DNA of 64,000 nucleotides, taken from the NCBI RefSeq assembly GCF_026391055.1, contig NZ_JAPLET010000017.1, positions 1 to 64,000 of the forward strand, in the 5' to 3' direction. Under the pieces are notes generated by a model that saw only the letters and a program-made list of their open reading frames with translations, was not told the DNA's origin and searched no databases. Shown one piece after another: positions 25,105-34,195 of the stretch. This stretch comes from Spirosoma sp. Lineage in GTDB: Bacteria > Bacteroidota > Bacteroidia > Cytophagales > Spirosomataceae. Numbering within the stretch: position 1 is the stretch's first letter; the number at the start of each line of letters is the position of its first letter. The position numbers and the translations under genes are program-made.

Positions 25105-27963
25105 ATGGAGGAAGAGATCGAGCTGCTAAAAAGGAGACTTGTTCGCGAAAAAACGGCCCGTCTGCAAGCTGAAGCCATTCTGGAGAAAAAGGCATTGGCG
25201 CTCTACAACGCCAATGAGCAGCTATTGCACCTGAATGAAAATCTGGAGCAGCAGATTCGGGACAAACTGGCCGAACTCCGGGAAAGTGAGCAACGCTATC
25301 GCCAGCTTATTGAATCCGTTCAGGATATAATCTATAAAGTTTCACCCAATGGCTTCTTTACGTTTGTCAGCCCCGTTGTTGAAAAACTGCTGGGCTATAC
25401 GGAAGAGGAGTTTCTAAACAGTCATTTCACATCGGTTGTCAAGCCGGGCTACCGGAAAGTGCTCATCGACTTTTACCGGACCATGATGTCCGAGCGGCAG
25501 GACAGCACCTATATTGAGTTTCCGGTGTTGGCTAAAGATGGCCGCACGGTTTGGATTGGACAGACAGTCAGGCTCATCGAAACGTATGGCCAGATTGAAG
25601 AACTGGTAGCAGTAGCCAGGGATATTTCGGACCGCAAACTCGCCGAAATGGAGCTGGAAACTACCCAAACCCGGCTTTCTACACTCATCACCAATTTACA
25701 GTCGGGGGTAATGGTGGAGGACGAACGAGGGCGGGTTATCCTGGCCAACGCGCTCTTCTGCGATATTTTTCAGCTTCCGCTCACCCCCGATCAACTCGTA
25801 GGATACGACTGCACGGAAGCCCGCCAGCAGGTAAAGCAACTCTTCGCTCAGCCGGAACAGTTTATCAGCCGGATGGACGAACTTCTCACCGGCCGACAGG
25901 CGTGTGTTGGTGAAGAAATCAGCATGGCCAATGGCCGTATTCTGGAACTCGATTACATCCCGATCTTCCTGGATGCCAGCCAGTACATGGGGCATCTGTG
26001 GAAATATACCGATGTCACGGAGAAGTACATGGCCCGTGAGCTTATCCGGCGTAGTGAAGAAAAATACCGGGGAATTATGAACAACATGGAGTTGGGGCTC
26101 TTTGAAGTTGATAATGACCAGATCATTGTGCGGTCTTATGAGCGCTGCTGTCAAATGCTGGGTTACTCGGAAGCCGAAATGGTGGGCAAGAATGCAATCG
26201 ATCTTCTGGTACCCGCCGAATTCGTGGGAATTGTTGAGCGGCAGCAGCAGGAACGGCAGCAGGGCATCGCCGGATCGTACGAACTCCAGCTCACCAAAAA
26301 AGATGGCAGCCGCATCTGGGTGCTGGTTAGTGGCGTACCAATTCAGGATGAACACGGTACGGTAGTGGGCTCCATGAGCATTCACTACGACATGAACGAG
26401 CGAAAGCAGCTGGAACATGAGCTGGCCCGCGCCAAACAGTATGCCGAAGAAGCGCAGCAGGCAGAGAAGCAATTCTTTGCCAACATGAGCCACGAAATCA
26501 GAACCCCGCTCAACGCCATCATCGGCATGTCGCACCTGTTGTACGACACCCAGCCCAGTACGCAGCAACGCGAGTACATCAATATTCTGAAAACCTCCGC
26601 CGACTTTTTGCACAGCCTCATCTCCGACCTGCTGGACATGACCAAAATAGAGGCTGGCCAGATTGAGGTTCACGCCCGGCCGTTCGATCTGGCAGGTTTG
26701 CTCCGAAGTACCCAGAAAGTATTCGAGATGAAACTTCAGGGTCGGCCCATTTCGATTGATGTCCTGCTGGACACCCGTATCACCAATGCCTTTATCGGCG
26801 ATGATGTGATGCTGAACCAGATCATAATGAACCTGGTTGGCAACGCCGAGAAGTTTACGGAAGAGGGGCAGATCCAGATTATAGGCAAAGTCAAAAAGGA
26901 GGAAGCCGATAAAAGCTGGATCGAATTTACCGTCTCAGACACGGGTGTGGGCATTCCGGCCGATAAGATTGATCTCGTCTTTCAAAAGTTCAAACAGGTT
27001 AACTCCCAGGGATATAAACATAAAGGTACGGGACTGGGGCTGGCCATTACCAAAGAACTCGTTGAGCTTCAGGGCGGAACCATATCGGTGAGAAGTCAGG
27101 AAGGCGTCGGCAGCTCATTTACATTTATTATCCCTTATACGAAATCGAAAGTTCAGGTCGAGCAGAAAAACAATGTCGACAAGCAGCTTGTTATGGCTGA
27201 GGAGTTAAAAACATGCTCCGTACTGGTTGTTGAGGATAACCTCATGAACCAAACTTACATTGGCAATTTGCTTACGAAATGGAATGTCCCTCATATAATG
27301 GCTTCGGATGGGAAGCAGGCGGTTGAACAGGCCAAAAAACAGCCATTCGATATTATTCTGATGGATATTCAGATGCCCATCATGAATGGGTACGAAGCCA
27401 CAGTTGCCATTCGTAGTACCCAGAACCCCAATCAACATGCGCCCATTATTGCGCTTACCGCATCAGCCATGCTCGATCATAAGAGTATAGCGATGGAAGC
27501 CGGTATGAGCGACTTTCTGACCAAACCTTTTGAACCGGCTCAGCTCCTGTCCATTTTACAGCGTTTTGCCCCATCGGCAACGATTGACAGCGAAGGGTGT
27601 ATTCTGTTCCATAAAGCACTGGACCGGAAACGTTTATCGGACCTGTATGGTACGGATGCCGCTTATGCGTCGGAAATGTTCTCCCTCTTTTTGACCGACG
27701 TGGTACCCGACATACGCACGTTGCCGGGCTTGTGCGCAGCACAAAACTGGCCGGTTCTGGCAAATGCCACCCACCGGCTGAAACCAACATTGGCTATGGT
27801 AGGGCTTTCGACGCTGGAAGAGAGAATGAGGCAACTGGAGAAGAAAGCCCGGCAGGATGAAGACAAAAGCAGGCTGGAGGCCGACTGCCATAGTTTTGTT
27901 GATGAACTAGATAAGATGATACCCATTCTGGAAACAGAATTACAAATGCTTTCCCAGCTATGA
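25105..27963 (+). CDS. Hybrid sensor histidine kinase: coiled coil, PAS repeats, HisKA, HATPase, REC, HPt
   Basis: A 952-residue cytosolic hybrid kinase with no membrane segment, matching a soluble input. Order: N-terminal coiled coil (to ~65), PAS domains at about 66-185, 190-310 and 320-430 (first: ESEQRYRQLIESVQDIIYKV), HisKA with His463 in NMSHEIRTPLNAIIGM, HATPase (about 560-690; GTGLGLAITKELVELQGG), receiver domain with Asp754 (ILMDIQMPIMNG), and a C-terminal HPt domain with His890 (NATHRLKPTLAMVG). All modules for a phosphorelay (His-Asp-His-Asp) are present. It follows the H-NOX gene by 2 bp and overlaps the response regulator by 4 nt, so H-NOX probably gates it. Confidence 0.95.
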   Translation: MEEEIELLKRRLVREKTARLQAEAILEKKALALYNANEQLLHLNENLEQQIRDKLAELRESEQRYRQLIESVQDIIYKVSPNGFFTFVSPVVEKLLGYTEEEFLNSHFTSVVKPGYRKVLIDFYRTMMSERQDSTYIEFPVLAKDGRTVWIGQTVRLIETYGQIEELVAVARDISDRKLAEMELETTQTRLSTLITNLQSGVMVEDERGRVILANALFCDIFQLPLTPDQLVGYDCTEARQQVKQLFAQPEQFISRMDELLTGRQACVGEEISMANGRILELDYIPIFLDASQYMGHLWKYTDVTEKYMARELIRRSEEKYRGIMNNMELGLFEVDNDQIIVRSYERCCQMLGYSEAEMVGKNAIDLLVPAEFVGIVERQQQERQQGIAGSYELQLTKKDGSRIWVLVSGVPIQDEHGTVVGSMSIHYDMNERKQLEHELARAKQYAEEAQQAEKQFFANMSHEIRTPLNAIIGMSHLLYDTQPSTQQREYINILKTSADFLHSLISDLLDMTKIEAGQIEVHARPFDLAGLLRSTQKVFEMKLQGRPISIDVLLDTRITNAFIGDDVMLNQIIMNLVGNAEKFTEEGQIQIIGKVKKEEADKSWIEFTVSDTGVGIPADKIDLVFQKFKQVNSQGYKHKGTGLGLAITKELVELQGGTISVRSQEGVGSSFTFIIPYTKSKVQVEQKNNVDKQLVMAEELKTCSVLVVEDNLMNQTYIGNLLTKWNVPHIMASDGKQAVEQAKKQPFDIILMDIQMPIMNGYEATVAIRSTQNPNQHAPIIALTASAMLDHKSIAMEAGMSDFLTKPFEPAQLLSILQRFAPSATIDSEGCILFHKALDRKRLSDLYGTDAAYASEMFSLFLTDVVPDIRTLPGLCAAQNWPVLANATHRLKPTLAMVGLSTLEERMRQLEKKARQDEDKSRLEADCHSFVDELDKMIPILETELQMLSQL

Positions 27964-28646
27964 GGCTCAATTGTATAATTGTGGAAGATGAGGCTATGTC
28001 TCGCAAAGCGCTTCAGCGGCTTTGCGAGCAGCATAACTCACTACACCTGTCAGGCGTATTTGATAATGCAAGGAGTGCGCTCGACTATCTGGCAGACCAG
28101 ACTGTCGATCTAATCTGGCTGGACGTTGAAATGCCCGGATTGTCGGGGTTTGATTTACTGGAGCAGCTTCCTTCCATTCCGTATGTTATTCTGACAACCG
28201 GCAAAATAGAATATGCTTTCGAAGCTTTTCAGTATAACGTAACGGACTACCTCAAAAAACCACTCACTTTACCCAGGTTTAACCTGGCCGTTGAGAAAGT
28301 GCTGGAATTAAACGCACGCTCAAGAATGGGCGATAGTCGCAAAGAGATTTACATCAAAACAGATGGCCGTTATATTCGGCTGCCCTTCGAGACTATAACA
28401 TATATTGAAAACATCGGTGATTATGTGAAGATTTTCACTGCCACCCAAACTCATATCGTTTACACAACCATGAAATACCTGGAAGAAAAGCTGGGTAAGC
28501 AATTTCTGCGTGTGCATCGCTCCTATATCGTTCATCTCGACAAGATTGTAGATATTGAGGATAATACATTGGTCATCAACAACAAAGTAATCCCGATTAG
28601 CCGTGCCAATAAACCAGAACTAATGAATCGCCTGAATCTACTTTAG
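27960..28646 (+). CDS. LytTR-family response regulator
   Basis: A 228-residue response regulator. The receiver domain has Asp55 as phospho-acceptor (LIWLDVEMPGLSGFDLL) and conserved Lys in YLKKPLTL. The LytTR DNA-binding domain spans about 125-228 (RLPFETITYIENIGDYVKIF ... RVHRSYIVHLDKIVDIEDNT). Its start overlaps the kinase stop (ATGA). As the terminal acceptor of the phosphorelay it should bind DNA, possibly the region just upstream of the nitric oxide synthase gene; that target is inferred from position. Confidence 0.95.
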   Translation: MRLNCIIVEDEAMSRKALQRLCEQHNSLHLSGVFDNARSALDYLADQTVDLIWLDVEMPGLSGFDLLEQLPSIPYVILTTGKIEYAFEAFQYNVTDYLKKPLTLPRFNLAVEKVLELNARSRMGDSRKEIYIKTDGRYIRLPFETITYIENIGDYVKIFTATQTHIVYTTMKYLEEKLGKQFLRVHRSYIVHLDKIVDIEDNTLVINNKVIPISRANKPELMNRLNLL

Positions 28647-28947
28647 TCGGATTTTCACTGCATCAGTTTACGGTTTCCGGCTCCTTAGCAAACGCCTTTC
28701 ACCCCGTAATCAAGGAGAAAAAAGCCTTATATTAAATTTACATCTACTTTATTTCAATTAATCATATATTTATTATAAATTATTATTAATAACGCGCACT
28801 AACTAAAAAAGGCCTTTCTACGCTACTACGGTTTACTTTAGTAGATAAGTAGTAAATTATCTGCGGTGAGCGTAAATTGAGTTCTTCCTATCCAGCACTT
28901 TTTCCTGATTTATACGATACCGGATACATAAAGCCGTTCATACTACT
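28647..28947 (+). promoter_or_regulatory. NOS upstream region with overlapping small palindromes
   Basis: This is a 301-bp gap between the response regulator and NOS. The first part (28730-28800) is strongly AT-rich. 28823-28856 holds overlapping inverted repeats: CTACTA/TAGTAG (28823-28828, 28839-28844) and TTTACT/AGTAAA (28832-28837, 28851-28856). They are candidate operators for the LytTR regulator. No clear promoter consensus was seen. Confidence 0.35.
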
Positions 28948-31900
28948 GTGCCAACCTCTACCAGAAAGTACGCTGAAGACGCCATATCTGACCCAGTACA
29001 TACCATCCGAATCACGGAAGTAGTCGCTACCGGCTACCCCGAAAATGGCTATGTATATCGCGGAACGATTCAGGCGCTAAATACAACCGGAACAAGTTTA
29101 GGCGAACAACTCCTACAGACAAGGCGCAAACCCGAATGGCTCGTCAATGGACGGCATCGGGGAGAGGGCACCCTTTGGCTGAGCCTGCAATACCGGCATG
29201 AAGATGAACACCACTGGCAATCGATGGCTCCGGTGGCAATTACGCTGCCTGCCCCAAACGATGACCAAAGTAGCACGGATACTTACTTACCTTTGCAGGG
29301 CTGGAATGAAGCTCCTCATATGCAGGTACGCATCCGGCTCACGAAAGAGCAAGCCGACGACCGCGTCGAGACTCCATTAATGTATTCAACAAACGATACA
29401 GCGCAGCCCTCCGTAACAGGCTGTCCTTTTTTTGCGCCTAAAACGACACCGGCTCCTCCGGTGCCCTACCCGGTAACCAGCGAGAGCCAACCAGCCGGGA
29501 AGCCGGACGATAGTACGTTCACTGGTCAGCTGACGGCACCTGAGCAGGTGCTCGTAAAAGACATCTGGAACAAGTTCATGGCTTATCAGGATATGCTCAT
29601 CGAACTGTTTGTTGAGCGGCTTCTGCACGAAGAACCGGAACTTATCAACCACTTTGGCGACGCCATTGACCTGGTACCCGCCTATTTTGCCAGCCTTTTC
29701 GATGTAAGCGTTCGGCAGCTTCTGCCGCGTACGGAGCAGATGCCGCACACAAGCACACGGGGTATCTACCCTAAGCCGACAGAGGACTCCAAACCAGTCG
29801 ACGAGTACGTAGCTCTCCTGACCGACCTTGGCATGAGACCCAGTCATTGGCTCACCGCCCGCCGGGTCTGGTCCTGGACGCTGGTACAGATACCGCACCT
29901 GGAGGAGTATGACCTGGAAAACCTCAGCAAGGGAAGCGGTTCGGCCATGTACCGTTTCTTCACGGGGGCCATTCTTACCCCCGCGCTGGACGCAACCCGG
30001 CGGTATGCAGAAGCGCTTACCCCGGACATGATTCGCCAGATGCGTCAGGTTGGTGATCAACTGTCGGAAAACGCCCGCGTGATAGGAACGGACTTCTACC
30101 ATGCCCTCTTCCAGACCCATCCGGAAATCATTCCGTACTTTAACCGGACCGACCTGGATAGCCTGACGGAGCATTTAATGCTGGCTGTTGGCTTCCTGGT
30201 GCGGTCGCTGGATAATGGCCTCGACATTACACACGAGTTACGCGAGTTAAGCCAGATTCATACCAACTTCTCGGTGCCGCCCGATGCCTATCCCAAGCTG
30301 GTTGGCCCCCTGCTTACCATCCTGCGGAAGCATATACCCGGTTTCAGTACAGAACAGGAAGAGGCTTGGGTCATTCTGCTCAACCGGGTGACCAACGTAC
30401 TTCGCCAGCCAATGATCAACCAGCAGCGGGTTTTGACGCAGGCGAAGGAATACATAGACCAGATCAGCGTTGAACTGGCCTGGGACACGGCCGACTACGA
30501 ACGCCGGTGGGAGGAGATTGAACGGGAAGTGCTGGCCACCGGGAGCTATACGCATACCTACGAAGAACTGGCCTATGGTGCCCAGCTCGCCTGGCGTAAT
30601 GCATCCAAATGTATCGGTCGAATCTCATGGCGCAACATGGTGGTACGTGACTTACGACACGTTACCGACCCCGACGAGATGTTTCGCGAATGCGCCGAAC
30701 ATCTGCGCATGGCCACCAACGGGGGAAATGTGCAGATTGTCATGAATGTGTTCCGCCCCAAAAAGCCAATGGAGCGCTGGGGACCACGCATCTGGAACAG
30801 CCAGTATATCCGATTTGCCAGCTATGAACAGCCCGACGGTACGGTACTCGGCGATAGAGCCAACCTTAAGCTAACGAAAACCCTCATCCGGCAGGGATGG
30901 GTACCGCCCACCGAAAAGACAGCCTACGACACCCTGCCTCTTGTGATCGATGTACCCGGCCAGCCCCCCCGCATGTATCAGTTCGCCGACGACGACGTAC
31001 TGAAGGTACCCATCGAACACCCCAACTACCCCGCCATGACTGCGCTGGATCTGCAATGGTGCGCTATTCCCGCCATTTCTAACTTCCGGATGAACATCGG
31101 CGGGATTCAGTACGGGTGCATTCCGTTCAATGGCTGGTTCATGGAAACCGAAATTGCCCGGAATCTATGGGAAGAGGGCCGGTACGAAAAAGCGGAAGCC
31201 ATTGCCAAAGCCATTGGGCTGGATACATCCAGCGAACAAACCCTGTGGCGGGATCGGGCTTTTCTGGAACTGAACATAGCCATACTACACTCTTTTTCGA
31301 AAGCGAAAGTAACGCTGGTCGATCACCAGACGGCATCGCGGCAGTTTCTGACCCACGACCAGCGCGAAAAGCGGGCTGGTCGCGAATGCCCCGCTCAATG
31401 GTCGTGGGTAGTCCCGTCGGCGGGAGGAAGCATAACGCCGGTCTGGCATCACGAAATGCGCGACTTTCACCTCAGCCCAAGCTATCACTATGCCGCCGAC
31501 CGCTGGGTTGTTCTTGACGATGAATCGGCAGGTGTGGACGATGAAATGGACGTATCGGACGCGAACCGGACGGGTCAAACCCACTTTCCCGACCGAACCA
31601 CCGCTCCGGCACACCGATCGCGCCGAGTTCTTATCCTGTACGGGTCGGAAACCGGAACGGCCGAGCATTTTGCCTATAGAACAGCCCGGCGGCTCAACCG
31701 CTTCCAGCCACGGGTGATGGCCCTCGATGACTATGCTATCGAGCAACTGGCTCAGGAAGACCTGCTGCTGGTCATTACCTCAACATTCAGAGAAGGGCAT
31801 CTGCCGGGCAATGCCCAGAAGTTCTACGCCCGCATTCAATCCCTGCCGCAGGGTGTGTGCAGTGGCGTGAGCTTTTCCGTCATGGCTCTGGGCAGCACCG

Positions 31901-33531
31901 TTTACCCGCATTTCTGTGCAGCAGGCATTACGCTGGACCGCGAACTGGCCCGGGTAGGCGGCAACCGGGTGATTATGATGCATAAAGGGGATGAAATTAA
32001 AGGCCAGGCCGATACCTTTCGGCAATGGCTGGACCTCGTCGCCCGCTTACTGGGCGAAGACCTGACCAGTGCCGACCTGTCTGTCGCGGCTGAGCCCGCC
32101 CTCACGGTGTCCTTTATCGCACCCGACCAAGTGCCCCAAACGGCCCTTAAAGATCGGGCTAACGAGCAGCCCGGCTACACCGTTCCCGTAACAGCTAACC
32201 GCGAACTGCTAAAAGAAGTGATTGTCGGTAGTCGATCAACCCGGTTTATTTCCCTCGATATCAGCGGCATAGATGCAACCTACGAAACCGGCGATCATGT
32301 GGCGGTCTATCCGCTCAATTCGCCCGCTGTTGTAAACCGACTAATTACTCGACTGGACATTGATGCCAATGCCTGGTTCATAACCCCGATCATTGATGGA
32401 AACGGGGCCCCTATTCCGGGAAATCATGCGTACCCAACGCCAGTGAAGGTATGGCAGGTGCTTAGTGAAGATGTCGATCTTGCCATTCATGAGCCTTTCG
32501 ATGAATTACTCGGTGCACTGCTGAAAACAGCCACCTCCGCTGTTGAGAAAGACCAGTTGGAAGTATGGCTGGCGACGCTCAAACAGCCACAGGAAGTCAA
32601 CGAGATTGCCGTTACTCTAAAAAAATATATTGCCGATACCTTCCCAACGATAGCGGATCTGCTGGATGCTTTTCCGTCGGCCCGGTTGTCGTTCGCCCAG
32701 TTACTCGACGTACTGCCCCGGCAAAAACCACGATTATATTCCATTTCTTCCTGTTCGCTGGTTCACCCGAACGAAATACACCTTACGGTTGGCGTAGTTC
32801 AGGTAACGACCGATACGGGCAAGACCGTTGCCGGTTTGTGTTCCAATTATTTGGCCCGGCTGGACCCCGAACAGGGAGCCACCGTCCGAATCGCCATCCG
32901 TTCGTCGGGCTTCCGTCCGCCCCAAGTACCCCAGGCGCCTATGCTCATGGTTGGGGCGGGGACGGGTTTATCGCCCCTCGTCGGATTTTTACAGCATCGC
33001 GAAGTGCAACTTCGGGCTATGCACGAAGCCAGCTATAAACAGCGTGCCGACGATGATACCATTATTCCACTGCCAACGCACATTGGCCATGCCCGCCTGT
33101 TTTTCGGCTGCCGTAATCTGAATGATTACCTGTACCAACAAGAGTTGGAAACCTGGCACGAAGCGGGGGTGCTCACCCATCTGGACGTTGCCTTTTCGCG
33201 GCTCGACGACGAAAAAATTTACGTGCAGGACCTCATCGGGCAGCGTAGTAAGGACCTGTGGGATGTGCTGTCGCAACCCGATTGTCACTACTACATCTGT
33301 GGTGATGGCCGAATGGCGGATGCTGTATTTGAGGTATTGATGACCATCGCCAAAACAGCGGGCGGCCTTTCGCATGCCGAAGCCGTCAACTTCTTCCGGC
33401 ACATGCAGGCCGAAAACCGGTTTGTGATGGATGTATGGGGAGTGCTGCTCAACGCTCGAAAATCCCTTCTGGAACTTCAGGAAACGAAGTACACGCAGGG
33501 AGAACGCTGGCTGGAACGGGTATCGGTATAA
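28948..33531 (+). CDS. nos: Nitric oxide synthase with two N-terminal globin-like domains and a fused reductase
   Basis: A 1527-residue single-chain NO synthase using L-arginine, NADPH and O2. The GTG start at 28948 is the only useful one after the in-frame stop at 28906. Residues 1-~190: unrecognised beta-rich region and linker. ~195-345: globin-like domain whose proximal-His position (LLTDLGMRPSHW) has no His. ~350-500: second globin with proximal His438 (SQIHTNFSVPP) and Tyr384 near B10 (DFYHALF). ~505-860: NOS oxygenase with haem-ligand Cys555 (AWRNASKCIGRISW), substrate Glu735 (GWFMETEIA) and the pterin-side GGSITPVWHHEM. ~890-1045: flavodoxin FMN domain (LILYGSETGTAEHF). ~1085-1510: FAD/NADPH domain (RLYSISSC, MVGAGTGLSPLVGFL). 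No calmodulin-binding helix is evident in the linker. The order recalls the cyanobacterial globin-NOS of Synechococcus PCC 7335. The globin could convert NO to nitrate. Confidence 0.93.
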   Translation: MPTSTRKYAEDAISDPVHTIRITEVVATGYPENGYVYRGTIQALNTTGTSLGEQLLQTRRKPEWLVNGRHRGEGTLWLSLQYRHEDEHHWQSMAPVAITLPAPNDDQSSTDTYLPLQGWNEAPHMQVRIRLTKEQADDRVETPLMYSTNDTAQPSVTGCPFFAPKTTPAPPVPYPVTSESQPAGKPDDSTFTGQLTAPEQVLVKDIWNKFMAYQDMLIELFVERLLHEEPELINHFGDAIDLVPAYFASLFDVSVRQLLPRTEQMPHTSTRGIYPKPTEDSKPVDEYVALLTDLGMRPSHWLTARRVWSWTLVQIPHLEEYDLENLSKGSGSAMYRFFTGAILTPALDATRRYAEALTPDMIRQMRQVGDQLSENARVIGTDFYHALFQTHPEIIPYFNRTDLDSLTEHLMLAVGFLVRSLDNGLDITHELRELSQIHTNFSVPPDAYPKLVGPLLTILRKHIPGFSTEQEEAWVILLNRVTNVLRQPMINQQRVLTQAKEYIDQISVELAWDTADYERRWEEIEREVLATGSYTHTYEELAYGAQLAWRNASKCIGRISWRNMVVRDLRHVTDPDEMFRECAEHLRMATNGGNVQIVMNVFRPKKPMERWGPRIWNSQYIRFASYEQPDGTVLGDRANLKLTKTLIRQGWVPPTEKTAYDTLPLVIDVPGQPPRMYQFADDDVLKVPIEHPNYPAMTALDLQWCAIPAISNFRMNIGGIQYGCIPFNGWFMETEIARNLWEEGRYEKAEAIAKAIGLDTSSEQTLWRDRAFLELNIAILHSFSKAKVTLVDHQTASRQFLTHDQREKRAGRECPAQWSWVVPSAGGSITPVWHHEMRDFHLSPSYHYAADRWVVLDDESAGVDDEMDVSDANRTGQTHFPDRTTAPAHRSRRVLILYGSETGTAEHFAYRTARRLNRFQPRVMALDDYAIEQLAQEDLLLVITSTFREGHLPGNAQKFYARIQSLPQGVCSGVSFSVMALGSTVYPHFCAAGITLDRELARVGGNRVIMMHKGDEIKGQADTFRQWLDLVARLLGEDLTSADLSVAAEPALTVSFIAPDQVPQTALKDRANEQPGYTVPVTANRELLKEVIVGSRSTRFISLDISGIDATYETGDHVAVYPLNSPAVVNRLITRLDIDANAWFITPIIDGNGAPIPGNHAYPTPVKVWQVLSEDVDLAIHEPFDELLGALLKTATSAVEKDQLEVWLATLKQPQEVNEIAVTLKKYIADTFPTIADLLDAFPSARLSFAQLLDVLPRQKPRLYSISSCSLVHPNEIHLTVGVVQVTTDTGKTVAGLCSNYLARLDPEQGATVRIAIRSSGFRPPQVPQAPMLMVGAGTGLSPLVGFLQHREVQLRAMHEASYKQRADDDTIIPLPTHIGHARLFFGCRNLNDYLYQQELETWHEAGVLTHLDVAFSRLDDEKIYVQDLIGQRSKDLWDVLSQPDCHYYICGDGRMADAVFEVLMTIAKTAGGLSHAEAVNFFRHMQAENRFVMDVWGVLLNARKSLLELQETKYTQGERWLERVSV

Positions 33532-33596
33532 AGCGATCTAGCCCACGGCTGAGCTGGTTCGCCAGCATCCGACCGTGGGCTAGATCGCTTTATACC
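33525..33596. terminator. 24-bp perfect inverted repeat between convergent genes (NOS end)
   Basis: Arms 33525-33548 and 33573-33596 are exact complements (outer GGTATAAAGCGATC). The left arm includes the NOS stop codon; the right arm ends 2 bp before the stop of the convergent gene at 33599. It probably stops transcription from both sides. Confidence 0.7.
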
Positions 33597-33598
33597 CC

Positions 33599-34000
33599 TT
33601 ATTCGGGCGTATAGCCGTATTTTTCCTGACGAATTTTAAGCCACTCTTTTGCGGTTCCGCCCTTCGTAAAGTGGTCATCTTCATCCTGAATTTCCTGATC
33701 CCATTCGTAGTCGACGGCAAACCGTCCCTGCGCTGATATGGTCATCTGCAAACTGTTGGTCGGCGGGTTTCCGTCGTTGGCCCGATTAACGAAGAGGAAC
33801 GGAAGAGCGTCGAGTACTTCGTCGGGGAAATCGGTCGACAATACCTGCGCTTCGCCGGATGCATCGAGGTACGTTCCATCGCATTCGGCTTCATGGCTCG
33901 ATGCCAGATAACGGATGTTGAGTTCGGCAATCGTCCAGGGTTCGGTAATAAGCTCCTGAACAGCCGTTACTACCAGTTCGTAAATTGTTTCGGTCTTCAT
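33599..34000 (-). CDS. Possible YezG/DUF600-like immunity-type protein
   Basis: A 133-residue acidic soluble protein. The ATG at 34000 (MKTETIYELVVTAVQELI) is preferred to the open frame to 34090. The N-terminal helix, the beta region (WTIAELNIRYLASSHEAECD) and the C-terminal part (GRFAVDYEWDQEIQDEDDHF) resemble DUF600/YezG proteins, known as antitoxins of deaminase toxins in Bacillus. Similarity is by pattern only and no toxin gene is adjacent, so it may be an orphan immunity gene or an unrelated fold. Confidence 0.55.
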   Translation of the reverse strand: MKTETIYELVVTAVQELITEPWTIAELNIRYLASSHEAECDGTYLDASGEAQVLSTDFPDEVLDALPFLFVNRANDGNPPTNSLQMTISAQGRFAVDYEWDQEIQDEDDHFTKGGTAKEWLKIRQEKYGYTPE

Positions 34001-34123
34001 TGATTGTATGGGCGTGCGGCTGCCAGAAAAGCAACGTTTACTGCATCGTTCTGTCGAACGGAGGTCACACGCCTGCCCTGGTAACACCATTTTCAGCTAA
34101 AGTATTCTACCAATGTACCCACG

Positions 34124-34169
34124 GGCTTCAGCCCGTGATTTTGACTTTATGAAATCAGGGGCTGAAGCC
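34124..34169. repeat. Inverted repeat between the hypothetical gene and the esterase gene
   Basis: GGCTTCAGCCCGTGATTT (34124-34141) and its near-complement (34152-34169) pair with one mismatch. It lies ahead of the esterase stop at 34196. It may terminate transcription or be a genome-wide repeat. Confidence 0.45.
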
Positions 34170-34195
34170 GAACGCGGCCCGGACTGCGTGTACGT

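Noticed and set aside
25696..26673. 325-residue minus-strand ORF within the histidine kinase gene
   Set aside because: Opposite-strand shadow of a coding region with PAS and HisKA signatures; no family pattern of its own.
29386..30174. 262-residue minus-strand ORF under the NOS globin region
   Set aside because: Shadow of the well-supported plus-strand NOS gene.
31490..31620. Calmodulin-binding site between NOS oxygenase and FMN domains
   Set aside because: The linker is short and acidic (about residues 850-890) with no basic amphipathic helix, so no calmodulin site is claimed.
33599..34000. Toxin-immunity pair with the neighbouring esterase
   Set aside because: The esterase is a secreted hydrolase with a GLSMGG elbow, not a deaminase or nuclease toxin, so no pair is claimed.
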